Below, one piece after another: positions 31,570 to 39,531 of a DNA stretch of 63,270 nt (positions within the stretch are counted from its first letter, which is position 1; each line of letters starts with the position of its first letter). Origin of the DNA: Phycisphaerales bacterium (GTDB taxonomy: Bacteria; Planctomycetota; Phycisphaerae; Phycisphaerales; UBA1924); the NCBI GenBank assembly GCA_028284805.1, contig JANQQZ010000044.1, positions 1 through 63,270 on the forward strand, in the 5' to 3' direction. The notes below the pieces were generated by a model. It was not told the origin of the DNA and did not search any database. It saw nothing but the letters and a program-made list of their open reading frames with translations. A program made the translations under genes and the position numbers.

Positions 31570-32205
31570 TTAGCGGCGACGACGGGCCGCGGCGAGACCG
31601 CCGAGGCCGAGCAGCGCGGCTGAGGCCGGAGCCGGAACGACGGTCAGCGAGGCGTTGTCGACGCTCAGACCGTTGACGATGCCCTGGATCGGCCCCTGCG
31701 AAGCCTGGAAGCGGACGAGGAACGAGTCGGCGCTGGCGGGGGCGTCTAGATCGTTGAAGGTGAAGAGCTGCCAGTCGGTGTTGATGCCCTCGCCGATGAG
31801 GCCGAAGAACGACTCTCCCTGCACACCGCCGCCATCGCTGGCGTCCTGGTCGAGCCACTGAACCTGAGCGAAGACGTTCAGACCGACGAGGTCGTTGGTG
31901 TCGAGCTTGGCGTAGAACGAGAAATCGTAGTTGACCGAGTTGTCGAGGGTGTTGGCAACCGAGACCTGCTGGATGAAGAACGGAGCCGCCGACGGGGCGT
32001 TGGCGACGTGGTCGTACGACATGGACGCGGCCCAGTTGCCGGCGAACGCATCGTTGTTCCGGATGGTGGCGCCCGACGGCCCGGCAAGCTGCTCCCAGTT
32101 GTCGATATCGCTACCGGTACCAGCCTCGAACCCGCCGTTGACGAGGAGGTTCTGGGCACCAGCCGTACCAGCAATCGTAAGGATAGCAATTGCGGAAAGC
32201 TTCAT
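31570..32205 (-). CDS. Secreted PEP-CTERM-type surface protein
   Basis: 211 residues from the ATG at 32205 (purine-rich GAAAGAGAGACAG upstream). A signal peptide (KLSAIAILTIAGTAGA) is followed by NLLVNGGFEAGTGSDIDNW, the opening of a choice-of-anchor or carbohydrate-binding-like beta-sandwich, and a C-terminal tail VPAPASAALLGLGGLAAARRRR with the PEP-CTERM layout. It is probably exported, processed at the tail and attached outside the cell. No catalytic motif is visible. A promoter-like pair of hexamers and a palindrome lie upstream, and a strong terminator follows, so it is likely monocistronic. Confidence 0.85.
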   Translation of the reverse strand: MKLSAIAILTIAGTAGAQNLLVNGGFEAGTGSDIDNWEQLAGPSGATIRNNDAFAGNWAASMSYDHVANAPSAAPFFIQQVSVANTLDNSVNYDFSFYAKLDTNDLVGLNVFAQVQWLDQDASDGGGVQGESFFGLIGEGINTDWQLFTFNDLDAPASADSFLVRFQASQGPIQGIVNGLSVDNASLTVVPAPASAALLGLGGLAAARRRR

Positions 32206-32273
32206 GTCTGTCTCTCTTTCTGCCCCAGCAGGGCGTGTCCTGTCTCTCCGGGCGCTGCGAACGCCCCAAGACA

Positions 32274-32302
32274 AATATCCACTTGTCGACTGTCGCATGC
32301 AA
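32274..32302 (-). promoter_or_regulatory. Candidate sigma-70-type promoter for the PEP-CTERM gene
   Basis: On the minus strand TTGCAT (32302-32297) and GATATT (32279-32274) are separated by 17 bp, about 70 bp before the start codon. The hexamers match the housekeeping consensus only partly, so this is a suggestion. Confidence 0.35.
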
Positions 32303-32304
32303 GC

Positions 32305-32322
32305 GTTACATGGGCATGTAAC
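32305..32322. promoter_or_regulatory. Perfect palindrome, probable regulator-binding site
   Basis: GTTACATG-GG-CATGTAAC has two exact 8-bp arms with a 2-bp centre. It lies in the divergent gap between the PEP-CTERM gene (minus) and the GH31 gene (plus), two bases upstream of the candidate -35 box of the former. Size and symmetry fit a dimeric helix-turn-helix regulator; which one is unknown. Confidence 0.55.
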
Positions 32323-32487
32323 AGCAGATGTCGGCATCCGCCAAAGCGCGGTGATCGGACCTGGATATCGAGGCCGAAACACGGATCATCTCCTTGAGCG
32401 TACGGCTGTTTTTCGGAAACTGTGGATCTGCTGCTGATACACTTCGATCTCGGGAGGCGAGGTCTTCTGCACAGCATGGAGGGTTGC

Positions 32488-35400
32488 ATGTTCGATCGGG
32501 TTGTCCGGCTTGCGTTTGTCTCGATCGTCTGCGTCGCCCCGGTGGCGGCTCAGCCCGTGCACGAGTTCCTGGGCGACGGCGTCGTCCGCTCGTTCGCCTC
32601 GCCCTCGGCCCAGGCGAACGCAGAGGCCTCGGTCGCGCTGATCGCCGACCCCGCGGCTATCGGCCCGGTGCCTGGGGGCTTCGGGCCGCTGCCCGTGTTC
32701 GGCACACAGGGCGGCCAGGCGACCGTCACCGTTCCCGTCGATGCGGGCACGAACCTGTACGCCACCGGCTCGCAGTCGGGCCCGCTCGAGCGCACGGGGC
32801 GGCGTGTCGAGTACTACAACCTCGACAACTTCGGCTGGGGTGACTTCTCCAACCGCAACTACCAGACCCACCCTTGGGTGCTGGGCGTGCGCGACGACGG
32901 CACGGCGTTCGGCGTGCTGTTCGATTCCACCTGGGCAAGCTCGCTCGATCTCGAGCAGCCTCAGGCGCTCGGCATCATCTTCCAGACCGAGGGCCCGTCG
33001 CCGCGTGTGATCACGATCGATGCCGACTCGCCTCAGGCGGTGGTCGAGAAGCTCGCCCAATTGACGGGCTACCCGTTCATGCCCCCGATGTGGTCCGTCG
33101 GCTACCACCAGAGCAAGTACTCGTACTTCCCGCAGCAGAACGTGCTCGACGTCGCCAACGAGTTCCGCAGCCGGCAGATCCCTGCCGAGGTGATCTGGAT
33201 GGACATCGACTACATGGACGGTTTCCGGAACTTCACCTTCAACCCGGGTGCCTTCCCGAACCCGGCGCAGCTCAACAGCGATCTCGACGCGATCGGCTTC
33301 CAGGCCGTCTGGATGGCCAACTGCGGCATCAAGGTCGACAGCGGCTACGACGCCTTCCAGCAGATCGACGCGCAGGGACTCGCGGTCCAGCGGTCGAACG
33401 GCGCGCAGTACCGCGCCGAGGTCTGGCCCGGGCTCTCGGTCTGGCCCGACTTCACGATGCAGGCGACGCGCGACTGGTGGGCCGGGCGGATCGCGGGCTT
33501 TGCCTCGATCGGCATCGATGGCATCTGGAACGACATGAACGAGCCGGCGGTGTTCAACGTCCAGAGCAAGACAATGCCCGACGATAACTGGCACCGCGCC
33601 GATGTCGACCTGGGCGGGCCCGGCACGCACCGCAAGTACCACAACATCTACGGCATGCAGATGTCGCGAGCCACCCGCGAGGGCATGCTCCAGGCCTTCC
33701 CCGACAAGCGTCCGTTCGTGCTTACCCGTGCGGGGTACATCGGCGGGCACCGCTACGCCGCGATGTGGACGGGCGACAACAACGCCAACTGGTACCACGT
33801 CGACGTCTCGATCCAGAACATCCTCAACATCGGCCTCAGCGGGCAGCCCAACAGCGGGCCCGACATCGGCGGTTTCAACGGCGACTCGGGCGGACCCATG
33901 TACGCCCGGTGGATGGGCATGGGCGCCATGATGCCCTTCGCCCGTGGACACTACGGCTTCAGCGCCATCAATCGTGAGCCTTGGTCGTACGGCCCAGCTG
34001 TCGAGAACACCTGCCGGCTCGCGCTCAATCGTCGCTACCGCCTGCTGAACTACTTCTACACGCAGTTCTACGAGGCTCACACGACCGGGCTTCCTGTCAC
34101 GCGCCCGCTGTTCTTCGCCGAGCCCGCGAACCCTGATCTTCGCGAGTACGACGACGGGTTCCTTGTGGGCCCGGGCCTGCTGGTCGTCGGCGCTACCAAG
34201 CCGGGCGCGGTGCCGCAGGCGCCGCCCATGCAGACGCCGATCTACCGCTTCGGCTTCCCGCAGTCAGACGCCCCCGGCGCGCAGAGCGACCTGAGCGACG
34301 GCGACCTGCCGGATCTCTACGTGCTCGGCGGTCACATCGTGACGGCGAACGGGCTCGTGCAGCACTCGCGCGAGCTCACGCCGCAGAGGGATGAAGCGAT
34401 CGAACTGATCATCGGGCTCGACGAGAGCGGCGCCGCCTCGGGCACGTTCTACGAGGACGCCGGCGACGGATGGGACTTCCAGACCGGTGGTTTCTCACTC
34501 GTTGAGTTTGGTGCCCAGTTCGACAACGGCCAACTCACGGTGGGCGTGAACAGCACCCAGGGCAACCTCGTGCTGCTCGACCGCCCGCTGACGATCCGCC
34601 TGCTCCAGGGTGCGGGCGCCGAGACAACCTTTACTACGACCACCGGGCAGTTGCCCGTGACGTTCGCGGCATCGACGCCCACGCCCGATACCCAGCCCGA
34701 TCCGACCCTCCGCGACGGGCGGCTCGTGCGCGACAACTACCCCACCGGCCCGCTCGCGACGAACGGGCGCGACCGCTACTCCGAGATCTCTCAGTTGCGG
34801 GCGCTGTATGCGAGGCCGGTGCCAGGCGGGCTCGAGATTGGCATCGAGGGCGAGCTCGCGATCGACGGCACGGCCATCGCCCTCTTCATCGACAGCGATG
34901 CCGGCGGGCAGAACTTCATCAACACCAGCAGCCTCAGCCCGCCCCCCGCCGGGCTCGATGCGCTCACCGGCACCGTCATGGAACCTGGCTTTACGCCCGA
35001 ACGCCTGCTCTTCGCAAACGGATTCGATGGCTCGGTCTTCTGCGACTGGGTCACGCTCAGCGGCAACGGCAGCAAGACCTACCTCGGGCGCCAGTTCATC
35101 GGCTCCGGCGGTTCGGCGCTCTCCGGTGGCAACAACCTCGGCATCGAGGTCGCCCTCGGCTCGGCCGGGCACGCCGCGCGGTCCGGCTTCGAGATCTTCA
35201 TCCCAGCCAGCGAAATCGGCTCGGGCAACGGCGCGCTCGGGCAGGTCAAGATCTTCGCCGCGATCGTCAAGGGAAGCGGGCAGATCACCAACCAGACGCT
35301 GCCCGAGGGCACGAACGTCTGGCCCGGAAACGCGCCAAACTTTGGCTCGATCATCGGACAGCAGTACGCCAGTGTGCTGCTCGACCCGGACCTGACGGGC

Positions 35401-35544
35401 GATGGAGAGGTCGATTTCCGCGACGTGATCGAGGCGCTGCGGCGGATCGACGCCGACGATACCTCACTCGATCTCGCGCTCCCGATCGGGCAGCTCGACA
35501 GCAACGACGCGGCCGAGTACCTCCGCGGGGCCTTTGGCGGCTGA
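32488..35544 (+). CDS. Secreted glycoside hydrolase family 31 (alpha-glucosidase-type) with C-terminal extra domain and dockerin-like tail
   Basis: 1018 residues from the ATG at 32488 (GGAGGG just upstream). A signal peptide (LAFVSIVCVAPVAA) is followed by the N-terminal beta domain, the GH31 barrel with nucleophile Asp in IDGIWNDMNEPAVF and the acid/base Asp in WTGDNNANW, and beta-sandwich domains. An additional beta-rich domain of about 200 residues (from about 750) and a tail with two EF-hand-like loops (DLTGDGEVDFRDVIEALR and QLDSNDAAEYLR) complete it. The enzyme likely cleaves alpha-linked glucosides outside the cell. The tail resembles dockerin-type calcium loops, but no cohesin is seen in the window. 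It is convergent with the DUF427 gene, 11 bp apart. Confidence 0.92.
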   Translation: MFDRVVRLAFVSIVCVAPVAAQPVHEFLGDGVVRSFASPSAQANAEASVALIADPAAIGPVPGGFGPLPVFGTQGGQATVTVPVDAGTNLYATGSQSGPLERTGRRVEYYNLDNFGWGDFSNRNYQTHPWVLGVRDDGTAFGVLFDSTWASSLDLEQPQALGIIFQTEGPSPRVITIDADSPQAVVEKLAQLTGYPFMPPMWSVGYHQSKYSYFPQQNVLDVANEFRSRQIPAEVIWMDIDYMDGFRNFTFNPGAFPNPAQLNSDLDAIGFQAVWMANCGIKVDSGYDAFQQIDAQGLAVQRSNGAQYRAEVWPGLSVWPDFTMQATRDWWAGRIAGFASIGIDGIWNDMNEPAVFNVQSKTMPDDNWHRADVDLGGPGTHRKYHNIYGMQMSRATREGMLQAFPDKRPFVLTRAGYIGGHRYAAMWTGDNNANWYHVDVSIQNILNIGLSGQPNSGPDIGGFNGDSGGPMYARWMGMGAMMPFARGHYGFSAINREPWSYGPAVENTCRLALNRRYRLLNYFYTQFYEAHTTGLPVTRPLFFAEPANPDLREYDDGFLVGPGLLVVGATKPGAVPQAPPMQTPIYRFGFPQSDAPGAQSDLSDGDLPDLYVLGGHIVTANGLVQHSRELTPQRDEAIELIIGLDESGAASGTFYEDAGDGWDFQTGGFSLVEFGAQFDNGQLTVGVNSTQGNLVLLDRPLTIRLLQGAGAETTFTTTTGQLPVTFAASTPTPDTQPDPTLRDGRLVRDNYPTGPLATNGRDRYSEISQLRALYARPVPGGLEIGIEGELAIDGTAIALFIDSDAGGQNFINTSSLSPPPAGLDALTGTVMEPGFTPERLLFANGFDGSVFCDWVTLSGNGSKTYLGRQFIGSGGSALSGGNNLGIEVALGSAGHAARSGFEIFIPASEIGSGNGALGQVKIFAAIVKGSGQITNQTLPEGTNVWPGNAPNFGSIIGQQYASVLLDPDLTGDGEVDFRDVIEALRRIDADDTSLDLALPIGQLDSNDAAEYLRGAFGG

Positions 35545-35555
35545 CCAGCTGAGGG

Positions 35556-36059
35556 TTACCAGCCCGCGCTGCCAGGCACGCCCTTGAACGGGCCCGCGAG
35601 ATCGCTCGTGATCCAGCCGCTGTAGAACCCGCCTGGCTGAGGGGCCGCTCGCTCGTCACCGACCCAGCAGGCGTCCATCGGCCCGGCGTAGAAAGAGACC
35701 CAGCCCGCATGCGGTCTGAACCTGGGTGTGGGTTCGGGATACGCGAAAGCCGCGCCGAGCGCGGAGCGGTCGCCGAGCGTGATGTCGTAGTACACCGCAC
35801 GCCCCTTCCATTCGCAGAACGAGCCGCGATCCTGCTCGGCCAGCAGATCCATCCGCACGTCCCCAACAGGGAAGAAGTACACCGGCGGGTGGCTCGTCTC
35901 GAGCACGCGGACGCCACGCGTTGTCATCGCGATCTGCTCGCCACCAAACTCGATCCTCAACGGGCGCGGCTCGGGCTCGATCGCAGGCGGTCTTGGGAAC
36001 GACCACACACTGCGCTGGCCCGGGGCAACAGGATCGGGACGGGGGTGCCTTGCTCGCAC
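35556..36059 (-). CDS. DUF427-domain protein
   Basis: 167 residues from a GTG. The DUF427 fold is clear: VRVLETSHPPVYFFPVGDV, FCEWKGRAVYYDI and AFAYPEPTP, ending in a Trp/Gly-rich part with GFYSGWITSDLAGPFKG. The function of the family is not established, and there is no export signal. The C-terminal GFYSGWITSDLAGPFKGxPG block is a common ending in longer DUF427 members. The start is uncertain because no strong ribosome site is seen; a GGAG lies about nine bases upstream of the GTG. Confidence 0.8.
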   Translation of the reverse strand: MRARHPRPDPVAPGQRSVWSFPRPPAIEPEPRPLRIEFGGEQIAMTTRGVRVLETSHPPVYFFPVGDVRMDLLAEQDRGSFCEWKGRAVYYDITLGDRSALGAAFAYPEPTPRFRPHAGWVSFYAGPMDACWVGDERAAPQPGGFYSGWITSDLAGPFKGVPGSAGW

Positions 36060-36215
36060 GGCGGGAAACTCCGCAAGATCTTCGGGGACGCACGGTTGCT
36101 TCGAACCTTCGGGTGAGACCGATTCACAGCTTGGTGGCGATGAACCGTGCCGGCCACCACGCTAGCTCGCGCGTGCGAGGGCAACGCCCACGCGGTCCAT
36201 CCCTATGGTTCCCCG

Positions 36216-38735
36216 ATGGCGGAGGATCTCACAGCCAGCTTCGGCGCCGAGCCGCAGCCCGAGAGCGGTGTGCGACGCCCACCGGGCAACGCCAGCGACG
36301 CTCCCGGTGCACGCATCGGGCCGTACAAGCTGCTCGAGGTAGTCGGCGAGGGCGGGTTCGGCAGTGTCTATCTCGCCGAACAGACCGAGCCGGTCAAGCG
36401 GCGCGTCGCGGTGAAGCTGATCAAGCCTGGCATGGACTCGCGGGGTGTGATCGCGCGGTTCGAGACCGAACGCCAGGTGCTTGCACTGATGGACCACCCG
36501 GGCATCGCCACTGTGCTCGACGCGGGGCAGACGCCCCAGGGGCGTCCCTACTTCGTGATGGAGTACGTCCGCGGGCGCCCGATCACCGAGTACTGCGACG
36601 CGGCCTCGCTCGATATCCGCCAGCGTGTGGAGCTGATGAGACGCGTCTGCCACGCCGTGCAGCACGCGCATCAGAAAGGCATCATCCACCGAGATCTGAA
36701 GCCCAGCAACGTGCTCGTTGCGACGTCGGACGGCGAGGCCTCCCCGAAGGTCATCGATTTCGGCATCTCCAAGGCGGTCGCAAGCAGCAGCACGGACTCC
36801 GAGGCGTACACGGGCATGCACCAGATGCTCGGCACACCCGCGTACATGAGCCCCGAGCAGGCCGGCGGCGCATCGCACGAGGTCGACACACGATCGGATG
36901 TCTACTCGCTCGGCGCGATGATGTACGAACTGTTCGCGGGCTCCACGCCGATCCGAGCCGATGACTTCAAGGGGCTGGGCATCCAGGAGATGCACAGCCG
37001 GATCGCGACAGAAGCGGTGACCGCGATGGCGGCCCGCATCGGTGAAATCGCTGCCGAGGCGAACCGGATCGCCCAGCAGCGCGCGTCAGGCCTCGATCAT
37101 CTCCGCCAGCAGCTCCGCGGCGACCTGAACTGGATCGTCCTCAAGTGTCTGGAAAAGGACCCGGGACGGCGCTATGAGACAGTCGCCGCACTGGCCGCGG
37201 ACCTGCAGCGGTACCTCAACCACCAGGCGGTGCTCGCTGGCCCGCCTTCGCGGGTGTACCGGCTCAAGAAGTTCGTCCAACGCCGGCGGTTCGAGGTCGC
37301 CGCCGTGGGCGCACTGGCCTGTGCGCTCGTGCTCGGATTCGCCGGAACCGCAGTCGCGTGGGCGCGTGCGGAGGAGGAATCCAGCCGCCTGCGGTTCACA
37401 CTCAGTTTCTTCAGCGATGCGCTCACGGGCGTCACTCGCGAATCGTCCGTCGTGCCGATCTGGAGCGAGAATCCTTCGCTGACGCTCGGTGCTGCTTTGG
37501 CCCAGTCCGAAGATCTGATCGGGGACACGTTCGAGCACGAGCCAGGTCTGGAGGCCACGATCAGACAGCTCGTCGGACTCGCGCAGCTCCGCGGGGGTGA
37601 ATTCGCAGACGCGACGCTGCAGCTGGCGAGAGCCTACGAGCTTCGAGAGAGCGAGATGGGTGCCGATCATCAGCGCACGCTCGAGCTGCTGCTGCCTATG
37701 GCCGAGGCGCGCAGCAAGTCGGGCGATATCCAGGGCGCGATCGCGCTCGCAGGGGATGCCTACCGGCGTTACGCGGATGCGTTCGGCGAAGCCTCGGAAC
37801 AAACCCGAGCCGTCGCGCTGTGGAACGCGAGGTGGTTCGCATCGGGCTACCGCTTCGCCGAAGCGGAACGCTACTTCGACCTCGCCGAGCTCGATGTCGC
37901 GGGGACCTCGGATCTCTCCGACCCGATCACGCTCGCGGCGGTTGTCGAGCGCACCTCGACGCTCGTGGGTGAGGGCGAACTCGCCCGCGCCGAGGCCGGG
38001 CTCAGAGTCGCGAAGCCGCAGATCGACCGGCTCGATGTCGGCTCCGACAAGATCCGGAAGCTCTTCATGCGTCACTTCGGGCATGTGCTGACGCTCCGAG
38101 GCAAGCCCGATGAAGCGGTCGAACTGCTGGAGTTCGAGCGGGATGTCGACGACGACTTGCAGGACAGGGTGAGGTTGCGGCTTCTGGCCTGGAGTCTCGG
38201 GCACGCAGGACGCACCGATGAATCCGAGCAGCTCTTCGGTGAGTTGCTCCGCCTGGAACACGACCGCCCGGGCCCGGCCTTCCGGCTGATCTTCCTCAGG
38301 CTCTACAAGGCCGACGTGCTGCTGCGCCGGGGTGACTACGCCGCTGCGGCCAGTCAGGCGGACGCCGCGATCGAGGCGTACGACGCCAACGGGTTCCCCA
38401 ACGACCCCGACCGTCTCTGGGGACGCCTCATCTCTGCACGAGCCTGGATCGAGATCGGCGACCTGGAACGGGCTTCGGGCGCGTTAGGGGAAGCCGACGA
38501 ACTCATCCTCCGCTTTCCTGAGTACCGCCTGCACGTCCCCGAGCTGAGATTCGCACAAGCCAAGCTGGCATGGGCACAGAACGACGTATCAGAAGCCGGC
38601 GAATTGGCTCAGGCAGCGCTCGAACTAGCGATCACAGTGTTCGGCCCCGATCACCCACTCCCGGCGGAGATCCGGACCTGGCTCGTCAGCACCTCCGACG
38701 ACGCCCAGCCAGCCCCAGACACCCGAGGGACATGA
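36216..38735 (+). CDS. Membrane Ser/Thr protein kinase with C-terminal TPR-like sensor region
   Basis: 839 residues from the ATG at 36216; no good ribosome site is visible. The kinase domain (about 36-320) has all key parts: glycine loop GEGGFGSVYLAE, catalytic Lys in RVAVKLIKPG, HRDLKPSNVL, DFGISK and GTPAYMSPEQA. One membrane helix follows (about residues 365-385, VGALACALVLGFAGTAVAWA), and the remaining 450 residues are helical, TPR-like repeats. This layout is common in planctomycete kinases; the C-terminal half would face the periplasm and sense an unknown signal. The 3' end overlaps the convergent PEP-CTERM gene by 50 bp. Confidence 0.93.
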   Translation: MAEDLTASFGAEPQPESGVRRPPGNASDAPGARIGPYKLLEVVGEGGFGSVYLAEQTEPVKRRVAVKLIKPGMDSRGVIARFETERQVLALMDHPGIATVLDAGQTPQGRPYFVMEYVRGRPITEYCDAASLDIRQRVELMRRVCHAVQHAHQKGIIHRDLKPSNVLVATSDGEASPKVIDFGISKAVASSSTDSEAYTGMHQMLGTPAYMSPEQAGGASHEVDTRSDVYSLGAMMYELFAGSTPIRADDFKGLGIQEMHSRIATEAVTAMAARIGEIAAEANRIAQQRASGLDHLRQQLRGDLNWIVLKCLEKDPGRRYETVAALAADLQRYLNHQAVLAGPPSRVYRLKKFVQRRRFEVAAVGALACALVLGFAGTAVAWARAEEESSRLRFTLSFFSDALTGVTRESSVVPIWSENPSLTLGAALAQSEDLIGDTFEHEPGLEATIRQLVGLAQLRGGEFADATLQLARAYELRESEMGADHQRTLELLLPMAEARSKSGDIQGAIALAGDAYRRYADAFGEASEQTRAVALWNARWFASGYRFAEAERYFDLAELDVAGTSDLSDPITLAAVVERTSTLVGEGELARAEAGLRVAKPQIDRLDVGSDKIRKLFMRHFGHVLTLRGKPDEAVELLEFERDVDDDLQDRVRLRLLAWSLGHAGRTDESEQLFGELLRLEHDRPGPAFRLIFLRLYKADVLLRRGDYAAAASQADAAIEAYDANGFPNDPDRLWGRLISARAWIEIGDLERASGALGEADELILRFPEYRLHVPELRFAQAKLAWAQNDVSEAGELAQAALELAITVFGPDHPLPAEIRTWLVSTSDDAQPAPDTRGT

Positions 38736-39429
38736 TCGCCGCGGTGCCTGGCGTGGGCACGATCTCGAACTCGCCATCCCAGTCGAGCGTGAGCGTCGAC
38801 CCGTCGAAGGCTGTGTCGAAGATCCCGACCCCGATCTGCGGCTGGCTCAGCCCGGCGTCGAGCCCGGAGAAGATCGAGGCGAACTGCATGATCAGCGTGT
38901 CGCCGTTGGACCGTTCGAGCACCGCGGTGCCCGCCTCGAAGAATTCGCCGGGCGTCGAGCTTGGCAGCCAGGTGACCGAGTAGTCCTGGATCCCGATGAT
39001 GTCGGTCGGCCCGTTGTACGTGCCTGAGATGATGCTCTCGGACATCACCACCGCCTCATCGTTGGTCACGATCGAGTTGACCGTCACGACGCTGTCCGAG
39101 AGCCCGATCCACTGAAAGGTGCGATCGACCGCGTAGTTGCCGGTGCCGAGGTCCCAGAGGTTCTCTGAGCCGCCATCGGCCCGGAAGGCATTCGCGCAGA
39201 GGTTCGAGATGAGCGAAGCCGAGATGGGGTTGAAGCCCGCGGGGAGATCGTTGAAGAGGATGCTCGCGTTGCTCATCCCGTCCTGACCGATGTCGATCTG
39301 ACCGCCCCCGCTGCCGTTGACCTCGTCGCCGTTGACCTGCCCCATGAAGGTGGCTTCGAAATCGACGAGCTGCGCGTGCGAAGCGCCGGAGATCCCCGCC
39401 AGAAAGATGGCTGCGGTGAGAATACGCAT
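38686..39429 (-). CDS. Secreted PEP-CTERM-type protein
   Basis: 247 residues from the ATG at 39429, with GGAGG five to six bases upstream. A signal peptide (RILTAAIFLAGISGASHA) is followed by a beta-rich domain resembling choice-of-anchor proteins (LVDFEATFMGQVNGDEVNG), and the tail PTPGTAAIMSLGCLGLAGRRRR has the PEP-CTERM layout. It is probably exported and surface-attached. There is no catalytic motif. Its last 50 bp overlap the end of the kinase gene on the other strand, an antisense arrangement that could couple their expression. Confidence 0.83.
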   Translation of the reverse strand: MRILTAAIFLAGISGASHAQLVDFEATFMGQVNGDEVNGSGGGQIDIGQDGMSNASILFNDLPAGFNPISASLISNLCANAFRADGGSENLWDLGTGNYAVDRTFQWIGLSDSVVTVNSIVTNDEAVVMSESIISGTYNGPTDIIGIQDYSVTWLPSSTPGEFFEAGTAVLERSNGDTLIMQFASIFSGLDAGLSQPQIGVGIFDTAFDGSTLTLDWDGEFEIVPTPGTAAIMSLGCLGLAGRRRRC

Positions 39430-39531
39430 ACAGACCTCCGGATGTGCGGCATCTCTTCTTGCTGGAAGGTGCCACAAGATTCGGGGGGTGCAAGCGGTCT
39501 GGCTCCAAGAAGTTCGGCGGTCCGACGCCCC

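Noticed and set aside
32386-34080. 564-aa open frame on the minus strand opposite GH31
   Set aside because: Low-complexity shadow with no family; the plus strand has intact GH31 catalytic motifs.
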